Of a stretch of 64,000 nt of DNA, positions 55,399 to 64,000 are shown piece after piece; position 1 is the first letter of the stretch, and the number at the start of each line of letters is the position of its first letter. The notes below the pieces were generated by a model that made no database searches, was not told the DNA's origin, and was given only the letters and a program-made list of their open reading frames with translations. Position numbers and translations under genes: made by a program. Origin of the DNA: Selaginella moellendorffii (lineage: Eukaryota; Streptophyta; Lycopodiopsida; Selaginellales; Selaginellaceae); assembly GCF_000143415.4 (NCBI RefSeq), contig NW_003314369.1:124001-188000 (forward strand), given 5' to 3'.

Positions 55399-55628
55399 GA
55401 AGACGGATGAAGAAAGAGCAAAAGAAGAGAAATGACAAAAAACGAGAAGGAAATGGGAGATCTAGACAATGCAAAAAGCTAGATCTAAACCAAAATCCTA
55501 AAAGGGAAGAACAAAAGAAAGGAAATGGAAAAAGCTAGATCTAGACGATGCAAAAGCTAGATCTAAACTGAAATCCCAAATCCAAGCACTCCCCAGAGAC
55601 AATTAAAGGTGCCCCTCACCTCCACCAA

Positions 55629-55803
55629 TGTGAGTGTTTCAAATATGGAAAAGGAATACAGAAATGTGCATATTAATTAGCCCAAAAACCCTAGCTTATA
55701 TACAGGAGCGAGTGGTTCGGATTGAAACCAATCCAATGGCTATCAAAATCCTACTACGCTAATATTAGTATACGGCATCGTAGCCATACATTTAGCCCTC
55801 ACA
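55629..55803 (-). repeat. 5' LTR of element C
   Basis: 175 bp, minus strand start TGTGAGGGCT, end CACTCACA; matches the other LTR except for scattered substitutions. The base run after it, TTGGTGGAGGTGAGG, sits where the primer-binding site should be, but I cannot name the tRNA. Confidence 0.88.
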
Positions 55804-56330
55804 GGTGAAGTTTTCAAAAAACTTTAAATCTGAGCCAAAAAAGACAAATACATTGGCTAAGAGTTTTATGTCACAAGTATTATAGCTTCTAGATTTGAGT
55901 GTCATGGTTTCATTGCCAGTATTAAAATAAAACTGTTAAATTCAAAGCATAAGAATACTAATCATTGTGTTATGTGATGTTTAGTTTGCATTTGTTTTTC
56001 TTTTGGATAACAAAGGAAAAACTTTTGGTGAGATTTTTTTTTCTTCCACAAATGGAAGCATGATACCTATTCCCAATTGGAGCAAATTATCTCAACCTAG
56101 AAGCTGCCTAAACCTTGGGAAAGAAGACATGAACATAACTTTGACAGAATTTAAATGGTATTTTTCCATATTTTTACATATTGTACAGTGTTATGAGCTT
56201 GGCACTATAGATTTCTCCACTGCAATGGCAGCTTTTTCTCAATTGCTTCCTTCTGCAACACCGGTGGCAGAAATGTTGAGGTGATGGAGCTTGAATCCTT
56301 TGTGTGGCTTGTGAGGTGTGGCTTTACTGT
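55804..56330. other. Unassigned AT-rich sequence
   Basis: Between the 5' LTR of C and the acyltransferase fragment. One + frame (56003-56284) is open for ~90 codons without recognisable motifs and in AT-rich sequence; I do not call it a gene. Confidence 0.4.
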
Positions 56331-56341
56331 GAGCTTGAGCT

Positions 56342-57170
56342 CTAGCAAGTGTTGATGGTGAACACTACTGAGTTTTCGGTGTTGTCCTCGCTCTTGCTAC
56401 CATTGTTGTAGTCTTGGCTGTCCTCGGAGTTTGCGTCCCATGCACTGTTCTTGTGGGAGATGGCTGTGTCACTGAGACAAAAGCGTGCTTGTTTCTCGAT
56501 CACTTCCTCGGACTTGTGCAGGGCAGTGTGAACCACAAGCTTCTTCTCTTCATCTTTGATTTCCAGGATGTCTTTGAGGAGGAGGAACACCTCGTTTGAT
56601 CTTAGTAGACTGCGATGGTCGCCTGGAACCCTGTGCCTCGCAGTCGCAGGGAACCCAACATCCTATGAAGAAAGCAGAGTTCAGAACTGGGTGATAGAAA
56701 TAGAGGGCTACCTTGGAAGACTTGGATGGTACCGTGCCATCTCCATCCACATACTTGAAATTGGCCTGCAAAGTCCAAAGTTTCTTTGAGTAAGCATGAA
56801 GAAAAAACTCCACATTACCTTGAGCTCAACTATGAGGCATTTTTTCACTCCCGTAGCTGGAAACAATGGAAAAAAGTTGCCAATGAAGTTGGCTATCAAG
56901 AATGAAGAACACATACCAGACATGGAATGAAGTTTTGCATGAACTGCCATAGATGTTGTAGAATTTAAAATCTTTAGGAAGTTTTGCAAAGAACCATAGA
57001 TAGCAGGACTCATTTGCCCACTCAAGAATGCATCTTATTGAAAGGAATGGGTATTGTCTTGTCATCATAGCTCAGCTGCATAGAAAATATTTAGTTTACC
57101 AACATAACCAAAGAAAAGAAAAGAGTAGTTGATATACCACTAACCATGTTCTTTTTAAGTGCAACTTCCA
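56342..57170 (-). pseudogene. Phospholipid:sterol acyltransferase (LCAT-like) 3' fragment
   Basis: Minus-strand pieces in order: AKLPKDFKFYNIYGSS (57000-56940), FKYVDGDGTVPSKSSK (56770-56720), then VPGDHRSLLRSNEVFLLLKD (about 56630-56570) and an acidic, Ser-rich tail ending at 56342. YNIYG and YVDGDGTVP are hallmarks of LCAT-type acyltransferases; plant PSAT transfers an acyl chain from phospholipid to sterol at membranes. The DG of DGDGTVP normally includes the catalytic Asp. Splice-like AG/GT bounds surround the YVDGDGTV exon. The catalytic Ser region and everything upstream are missing; the adjoining sequence is CMK copy 2. Confidence 0.6.
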
Positions 57171-57189
57171 TCTCAAAAACACACTATAT

Positions 57190-58270
57190 GAGTGTATAGC
57201 TATAGAGTTGTCGGGCTCTAAAAAACTCGAGGTAAAGGTCTTGAGATAGAGATAGAGTTCTGAGTTGTACAGCTTTTGGAGTTTTAGATTGTCTATGATC
57301 CCGTCGGGAGGTATGAAGAGCTCACCAAGGAGCTCCAAAGCTTGGGTGGTTTTGCTCAAAATCTTACATTATTTTCGCCATCCAAGGTATGTATAGTTTT
57401 CCCAAAGTTTTCTTCTTGGATAGAGCTAAAGAACTTTATAACCAGATCAATGTTTTCCTGGGAATCACGAGCAAGAGAGCTGATGGCTACCATGATTTAA
57501 CATCTCTCTTTCATGTAAGCTTCTCGGTCTTTTTTTTTTTTTTTTTCTTGTTCTAGTTTCTCAAGAAACTTTTCACTCAGGTGATTAGCCTGGGAGATAC
57601 TTTAAAGTTTTTAGTCTCTCCTTCTAAAAAGAAAGACTTGCTTACAATAAATGTGTTTGGAATCCCACTCAACGACTCAAACTTGGTAAAACTATCCATT
57701 CATTCTTTTCCAAGGATTTACAAAACATTTGTGTGATTCTTTTGCAAGGTGATCAAAGCTCTAAATCTTTATAGAAAGAAGACCGAGAGCGACACATACT
57801 TCTGGGTAAGCTCTCAATAAACTTTCCTCGATCAAAACATTTAGTTTTTCTTCTTAAGGTTCACTTGGACAAAAGAGTTCCAATTGGAGGTGGCAGTGGT
57901 AATGCCACCACTGCTCTTTAGGCTGCAAACCAGATAAATGGACACTTTGCTAGCAAAGTGGATCTACAAGAATGGTTTACGGAGATCAACTCTGATATTC
58001 CTTTCGTTTTCTCACATGGAGCAGCCTGTTGCACTAGCCATGGAGAGGTACACTTAGCAAAAAGATAACTTTTCACTTGACAGGATAGACGATAAGTGCA
58101 ATCATAGTTAACACATTTGCATGTGACACATGCCACAGGGCCTTCTTCTCTTGCCCCATGCAGTTTAGTCACCTCCCATTGACTGGGAGCAAACATTAGC
58201 ATGATTATTCGCTAAGACGTGGTTAAAGAAATAACCCTTTTACAGTTACCCCCCATCAGATGGCTGCCAT
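57190..58270 (+). pseudogene. CMK (ispE) pseudogene copy 2
   Basis: Same gene as copy 1 and more complete: INVFLGITSKRADGYHDLTS, VISLGDTLKFLVSPSKKKDL, VIKALNLYRKKTESDTYFW, then after a GT-AG intron VHLDKRVP followed by the ATP-binding GGGSGNATTAL, in which several residues before GGGS are missing. A TAG follows (normally Trp in AANQ context), then INGHFASKVDLQEW and DIPFVFSHGAACCTSHGE. The GHMP glycine loop is therefore shortened and the frame is broken. Confidence 0.8.
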
Positions 58271-58880
58271 TGGCTCGATCCAGCAGCCTAGAAAGTTTGG
58301 CACTATTATGATAGATGTTTGTTATTTTAATACTATATACTACTCATTTAAGTTATTTTTAAAACTGATGTTTGATATTAATAAATTGATAACAGTTGAG
58401 ATATTTGAGCAAAGATTTATGTGATTTAGCAGTTGATCAAATATTCAAAGGAATCCAAGTGTAACAACTTAAATTGACTGAAGTATAACTGCTGATGAGG
58501 ATAATTTAAATACCACACTAATCATCCTGTCCAGCGCAATCATGAGCATAGCACAGCACCTGCCTTCTTCCTTGTGGTGGGCTCTATTTGTCTTATATAT
58601 AACAGTGTTCCTGTGATCGTGCCTTAAATTTCTTGTTTTGTTTGTCGGTTCTTTACGAGAAACAATTTCTGAAGCTGTAAGATTGTGAGAAACATCAATT
58701 TGAAATACTATATATATGTCATGATTACTGCTCTGCAAAGGGAAGGAAAAAACCATGCACCTTTTCTTCCTCTTTCTCCACGTACCCAAGAAAAGCCTCA
58801 AATCGTTTGTCAGGTTCCTTGAAAAGCCATTTGTAATACGTCTCTCTATCCTCAAAATTCTTCCTGAGCATCTCCCAGTA
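58271..58880. other. Unassigned stretch with a minus-strand ORF
   Basis: Mostly AT-rich. The minus strand at 58880-58725 encodes YYWEMLRKNFEDRETYYKWL and FEAFLGYVEKEEEKVHGFF, protein-like but of unknown family; it overlaps the duplicated block to the right. Confidence 0.3.
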
Positions 58881-58885
58881 ATAGC

Positions 58886-59205
58886 TTGTCCACACAATCC
58901 TGGAATGCCTTGATGCTACGCTCATTTCTCGCCGATGCGAACAGCGCCGTCCCAGCTCTCCCCAGCATACTTGTCGACACCCCAGACGCAAGTGAATCCA
59001 AGAAGGTGAATGCCCACATTGTGTACCATGGCCAAGATCCTGCCCACCAAGCTCTCCAAGGCACAGCCATAGCTGCGCACTTGCCCGATCAAATGCTGTG
59101 CATCCACCACCTCCATTCTGCCCTAGCATGCTCCACCAAGGAGCAAGCAATAGATAAGTTCGTACAAAACTGTAAAATAGAAGCCACTTAAACAAACAAA
59201 AGTTA
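58886..59205 (+). repeat. Duplicated unknown ORF block, copy 2
   Basis: + frame encodes LADANSAVPALPSILVDTPD, ASESKKVNAHIVYHGQDPAH, and ends FVQNCKIEAT. Relative of 48041-48290 but longer on the left. In copy 1 this block is fused to CMK sequence, here it is ~600 bp from it. Confidence 0.5.
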
Positions 59206-59349
59206 AGGAGATAATGTGCTTTATGCATAGCAAGCTTGTATAGATTTTGGATGTATGGCATATCAGCATGTTTCACAAGAGCTATACACCAAGTTTGATC
59301 CGACTGGGGAAAAACTCACATATCTGATTCTAGTTCTCATGCTTACAAA

Positions 59350-61359
59350 TTGATGGATCCTGTGATAGCCACAGTTCACATTTGTAGGCAACAAGAAGTG
59401 ATATTTTTTGAGGAAACCCCTTTTTTCTCTCAATCCTTTTCTATTCCTAATCTTGATTTTGTGAATTTTCCAAATTCTTGGTTTTGGAATGATGCTATTC
59501 TTGATGCTGATTTTTGGGATGATGCTCAGCATGAAGAAGCACTTGAGAAAGGAGGAATTGATCCAATTATCGAAGTCCTAGCTCAACTTTTTCCTCTAAG
59601 ATTTGACATTGTTTTGACTCCGGTGGCATCTCCAACATTCAACAAGGCTACTCTTGAGCCACTTGGACAAGGAAAAAGGGTGAAAATTCTAAGTAGAAAG
59701 GCTCTTGAAAATGCTGAATGCTCTTATACTATTGCCTTTGATTTATTGGAGTTTTGTGCAGCTGCATGTACACTCGAGCCTTCCTCATTCATGGAAGCTA
59801 TGGCTAGTCCAAATGCAAGTCATTGGAAGCGAGCGATGGACCAAGAAATTAAGTCCATCATTCGTATGCACACTTTTGATGAAGTGGTTCTTCTAGTTGG
59901 AGCTACAGCACTTGGTAGTTGATGGGTCTACAAGGCGAAGCTCAACCCCAACAGTTCTATCAACTGTCACAAAGCTTAACTTATTGCACAAGGCTACAAA
60001 TAACAATATGGCGTGAATTATCTTGAGACATACTCTCTAATGGTAAAAATGACAAGTGTTCAAATTTTGCTTGTTTTTGCTGCTTACTTTGATCTTGAGA
60101 TTCATCACACTGACATCAAGACTACTTTCTTGAATAGAGACTTGTAGGAAAATATCGACATTCAACAGCTAGATTGCTACACCTAGCTTGGGAAGAAACA
60201 TCTTGTATGGAAACTCAAAAAAGCTCTTTATGGCCTTAAGCAAGCTAGTGGTAGAAAATTGATGCTTTTTTCAAAGCTGAAGGATTTTCTCCCATCACTC
60301 CTGAATTCAACATCTACATCAAGCAAGAAGGGAAGTTTTTACTTATTGTTGCTCTTTACATTGACGACTCACTTTTGATTAGCAATGACTACAAGTATTT
60401 ACAGATTTTCAAAGCTAAGCTTGGAACAGCTTTTGCTATGGAGGACCTTGGAGAAGCTTGATATTTTCTTGGTCTTGAGATTCACCATGACAAGAGAATA
60501 AGGTTCCTTCACATTTCTCAACAGCAATATTTAACGAAGGTACTGGAGAGTTATGGATATATTGATTGCAATCCTTCTCATTTGCCCATGGAGCCTAGTA
60601 ACATCAAGTTCTTGACAAAAGCTGAGTGTCCTTCCAGCAAAGAGGAGCATCAAGCCATGGTAAAGGTACCATTTTGAAATTTACTTGGGAGTTTGATGTA
60701 CACTATGGTGTGCAATTGTCCAAATTTAGCTTTCTTAGCCAATTTTCTACTAATCCTGGCAAAAAACATTGAAATTGGTGATGCGCTATGTAAAGAAAAC
60801 TCTTGCTTTTGGACTATTGTATGGCTCATGTGGTGGTTTTTCTTTTGTTGTTTACAGTGATAGTAGCCTATCAATTGATAGAGACAGCCATAAATCCACA
60901 ATAGGGTTTTGCTTCCAGCTTGGAACAAGTCTTGTTATTTAGGCCAGCAAGAAGCAAACTCACATTGCTCCTTCCTCCACAAAAGCAAAGTATCTTGCTG
61001 GCTCAGCTGTTTCTAGGGAAATTCTTTGGTTTCAAGAATTTCTTGGAGCTCTTGAGCAATCCTCCACACCAATTACTCTCCATGTTGATAATAAGGGAGC
61101 TATCGATTAGTGCAATAGTGAAGTGCAACATTGGAAGTTTCAACATGATGCCTAACACTATTACTATGTCAGAGATTTGGTACACATAGGTTTGCTAATG
61201 GTTCAGCATATTTCTTCTTGACAACAACTTATTGACATCTTTCCAAAACCTTTGGCTAAAGTTCTATTTGTGGAACACATGAATTCTATTGGAGTCATGG
61301 CCAAACCTTGACTAAGGAAGAGGTAGCAACAGCAGTCACACCCTTGGCTTTAGGAGGAG
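59350..61359 (+). pseudogene. Ty1/copia pol ruin (RT and RNase H)
   Basis: 59350-59934 encodes FMEAMASPNASHWKRAMDQE and then stops where copia RT normally reads WVYKAKLNPN, which follows in the same frame after the stop. Further pieces, with several stops and shifts: HKARLIAQGYKQ-like start, EIHHTDIKTAFLNRDL, KALYGLKQ, the catalytic YIDDSLLISN (about 60358), YFLGLEIHHDK, QQYLTKVLESYG, then RNase H/tail STKAKYLAGSAVSREILWFQ and HVDNKGAID. Integrase and gag are not seen. Not functional. Confidence 0.85.
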
Positions 61360-61660
61360 TGTTAGAGCCAAAATCCAAGGTGTGATAGGTGCCTTAAATC
61401 ATGGAGATCAAGGGCCACATTCAGCAGCAAATTTCAGGAGAAAATTCTAAATGTAGCTAGCATATAGCTAGTGTTTCTTTCTTCTTTCATAAAGCAGTTG
61501 TTTCTAGTTTCCTTTTGAAAAGATTCTATTCATTCTTTGCTCTCCTTCTGGCACTTTGTCAAGCTGGAGTATCGGAGCTTGCTTGGTTCTCCTATTAAGT
61601 TGAGATTATGAAAGTCTGCTTCATCTCAGATAAAACTTGCAATGTCCTCCATGCTTCCAT
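61360..61660 (+). repeat. Probable 3' LTR start of the copia ruin
   Basis: A purine tract TTTAGGAGGAG (61349-61359) is followed by TGTTAGAGCC, the usual copia polypurine/LTR junction. The right end was not determined and no 5' LTR was recognised. Confidence 0.5.
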
Positions 61661-61799
61661 ACTTTGTGTATACATGAGCCATGCTAGTTAATCTTCATTG
61701 CAAACACATATTTTGTTTAAATAAGAAAGCAAGGCTTTTGCTGCTGTCCACTGTTAGTAACTCCTTGCATAATCCAACTTTGTCCACTCTGTCTCAACC

Positions 61800-63010
61800 T
61801 GGAACGTTCCCCATTCTCCCACCACCTGGACGAGTTTCAACACCAACAACCATTCACGTTGCTATCGCAAGGCTCAGCTGTAACATCTTGATAAAGATTT
61901 GGGTCGCTTGATGCAAAAGAGCCTTTGTTTCATACATATGCCCTTCTTGCCAGGCCAGAAATTAGTTTTTGCCCCTTCAAAGTTCTTCTGGCCAAAAGCT
62001 GCCAGCATTCTAGATCAAGCATGAAATGGAATCAAACGTTTGTTTTCCATGATCAGTGTCGTGGATCTATAGAATGTGTAAAAGTTTTCTTTATTTGATT
62101 GCTTGTTAAATAGCTTGATCTCATTGAACATGGTGTTTTCTACGATTGCTGGAGGTTCAAACTATGGACATAGGTTGAGACCAGTGTGATAGAAAGCTGC
62201 AGCACTGATGATGATTGAGTTTGCCATCTCTTGGATGCACAAGTAAATCGATCAATCTCACACGTTTTCGAGGTCCAAAAGAGACACACTCTCGTTGGAG
62301 AGAATGCTTGCCAAATAATGCAGGAAAACACATGATACAACCCAAATCTTTAACAAGTTGCCCCAGTGGAGCATTCTCTCTGTGACTGCCCACGTATGGG
62401 ATTCTATCCAAAATTCGCTTGGAACCATAGTCACTTCAAGGGACAGAATGTTCCAATATTGGCAATCAGGGTGAACTGGTGGAGGCTCACGTTGGTGGCT
62501 GTCTGTCTCAAGGACATGCTGCTCCAGGAATTTGGAAAAAGAGAGGCACTAGAAGCTTGGCAATGACAATGGAGCCTTTGCTATGGAGGGGAATATGAGG
62601 GAAGTATCAAATGAAAATGGAGACCACCAGACTCTATAGTAAATGAGGCAAAACAAGCCAATTTGGCACTGGACGCTATGCGAAGGAGATGACCACAGTA
62701 GCCCAATTGGAATGCAGCAATCACCATTAGGTAGGAGATAACAAGATGGTATTGTTAAGAGTAGCACCATGAGGGAATCCTTTTTGTATTAATCTCTAAG
62801 GGACATTGAGTAATGTTGTTGCATCTATCCAAAAATCGCTCATTGATAGTAAATGTAAGGCACACTTCTTAGACTTCACGTGTTAACTAGCATTGATAAA
62901 AGTCAATACAAGCAGCAATGAGGTGGATGCATCTTAAAAGATCAGTTTAGGCAAATCTTCACTCTTTGCTAAAATCAATATTTGATTGTATTTAGAATAT
63001 TTAAAAATCT
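61800..63010. repeat. Duplicated block shared with 39640-40410
   Basis: Contains direct and inverted matches to the left block (see that entry). The minus-strand frame 62157-62411 (LVKDLGCIMCFPALFGKHSL) corresponds to 39892-39996 (+), LVKDLGCVMRFP. Family unknown; no complete gene. Confidence 0.65.
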
Positions 63011-63049
63011 ATCATAATAAGGAGGGAGTGCCAAACTTTTTGGCTGCCA

Positions 63050-64000
63050 CATCCAACTAATGGTAGCCGTCCAATGGGGGGTAACTATAAAAGGGTTATT
63101 TCTTTAACCACGTCCTAGCAAATAATCATGCTAATGTTTGCTCCCAATCAATGGGAGGTGACCAAACTGCATGGGGCGAGAGAAAAAAGGTGACATATGT
63201 CATATACAAATGTGTTGACCATGACTGTGCCTGTCATCTGTCCTGTTAAGCGAAAAATTATCTTTTTTCTAATCTTACCTCTCCACAGCCAGTGCAACAG
63301 GCTGCTCCATGTGAGAAAACAAAAGGAATATCAGAGCTAATCTCCACAGACCATTTTTGTAGATCCACTTCGCTAGCAAGGTTTCCATTCATCTGTTTTG
63401 CAGCCTAGAGAGCAATGGTGGCATTACCACTGCCACCTCCAAGGCCAGCACCACTTGGAACTCTTTAGTCCAAAGAAGAAAAACTAAATGCTTTGATCAA
63501 GGAAAGTTTATTGAGAGCTTACCCAGAAATGTTTTGTAAATCCTCAGAAACAAATGAATGGATAGTTTTACCAAGTTTGAGTCGTCGAGTGGGATTCCAA
63601 ACACATTTGTTGTAAGTGAGTCTTTCTTTTTAGAAGGAGAAACTGAAAACTTTAAAGTATCTCCCAGGCTAATCACCTGAGTGAAAAGTTTCTTAAGAAA
63701 CTAGAACAAGAAAAAAAAAACCCAAAAGCTTACATGAAAGAGAGATGTTAAATCGTGGTAGCCATCAGGTCTCTTGCTCGTGATTCCCAAGAAATCATTG
63801 ATCTGGTTATAAAGTTCTTTAGCTCTATCCAAGAAGAAAACTTTGGGAAAACTATACATACCTTGGATGGCAAAAATAATGTAAGATTTCGAGCAAAACC
63901 ACCTGAGCTTTGGAGTTCCTTGGTGAGCTCTTCATACCTCCCAACAGGATCATAGACAATCTAAAACTCCAAAAACTGTATGACTCAGAGAACTCTATCT
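63050..64000 (-). pseudogene. CMK (ispE) pseudogene copy 3, inverted
   Basis: Minus-strand relative of copy 2, running off the window end. It keeps the full ATP-binding loop VPSGAGLGGGSGNAT but shares the same TAG directly after the following Ala-Leu, then AAKQMNGNLASEVDLQKW and DIPFVFSHGAACCTGCGE. The exon with IKALNLYRKK is missing or fused here. Sequence identity to copy 2 continues past the coding part to about 63050. Copies 2 and 3 form ~1-kb inverted arms around the copia ruin and the F-box-type blocks. Confidence 0.8.

Larger units (their letters stand above)
50806..55803 (-). mobile_element. Ty3/gypsy element C, full length, inactive
   Basis: Bounded by near-identical LTRs (50806-50979 and 55629-55803), read on the minus strand. 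Order gag, altered zinc finger, protease, RT, RNase H, integrase matches Ty3. Several in-frame stops and a frameshift interrupt pol. A run of nine G (minus strand, 50981-51000) next to the left LTR is the polypurine tract. The flanking 5 bp do not give a clear target duplication. Element B is an older relative. Confidence 0.9.

Noticed and set aside
57096-57359. Minus-strand 87-residue protein
   Set aside because: Antisense of CMK copy 2 and its upstream repeat.
58852-59276. Minus-strand 183-residue protein with a hydrophobic start
   Set aside because: Overlaps the duplicated block whose + frame is conserved in two copies; neither strand has a recognised family, so no minus gene is called.

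Overview
The window looks like a repeat-rich piece of a land-plant nuclear genome, most likely a lycophyte such as Selaginella. This is inferred from intron-poor PLS-type PPR genes, very short GT-AG introns (about 33-60 nt), chromoviral Ty3 elements and plant genes such as ispE/CMK and a phospholipid:sterol acyltransferase. No ribosomal RNA, organellar or bacterial signature was seen. Only two ordinary genes look intact, PPR genes at 9371-11086 and 43215-45092. Almost everything else is mobile DNA, nested insertions and fragments of duplicated host genes.

Layout. 1-4065: Ty3 chromovirus A (+), entering the window inside gag, with two spliceosomal introns in its integrase part; its 3' region holds a hexanucleotide array. 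5614-9178: Ty3 element B (+), strongly C-to-T/G-to-A decayed, lacking RT, carrying copies of a ~200-bp solo-LTR-like repeat S, and apparently invaded by A. 9371-11086: PPR gene 1. 11090-11660: chimeric PPR and F-box scraps. 14000-15000: unassigned coding-like sequence. 15708-16830: head-to-head duplication of a retroelement ORF. 16250-38900: gag-pol remains of a third Ty3 element R (-), split by a 13,196-bp DNA transposon. 39143-43140: F-box pseudogenes, RNase H and PPR fragments. 43215-45092: PPR gene 2. 46030-47400: inverted partner of 40300-41420. 47400-48290: CMK pseudogene copy 1. 48409-50695: Crinkler/RHS-like P-loop ATPase gene with a frameshift. 50806-55803: complete-length Ty3 element C (-) with LTRs. 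56342-57170: sterol acyltransferase fragment. 57190-58270 and 63050-64000(-): CMK copies 2 and 3, flanking a Ty1/copia ruin.

The most interesting object is the 13.2-kb transposon at 19669-32864. It has perfect 19-bp terminal inverted repeats and a 4-bp AGCT target duplication, and removing it restores the RNase H reading frame of element R. It carries a DUF7869-type transposase gene (-) and, divergently, a gene of about 11 exons (+) encoding a protein of about 1,417 residues with a ParB-like domain, nuclear-localisation stretches, an acidic tract and the start of an FCP1-like HAD domain. About 25 copies of a 22-bp perfect-dyad palindrome are scattered through the element and seen nowhere else in the window. 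They lie in the divergent promoter region, in both genes, near both ends, and inside most of the tiny introns of the + gene. Eight consecutive introns of that gene are all phase 1. This combination looks like an undescribed system: a transposon with dispersed palindromic recognition sites that double as intron sequence.
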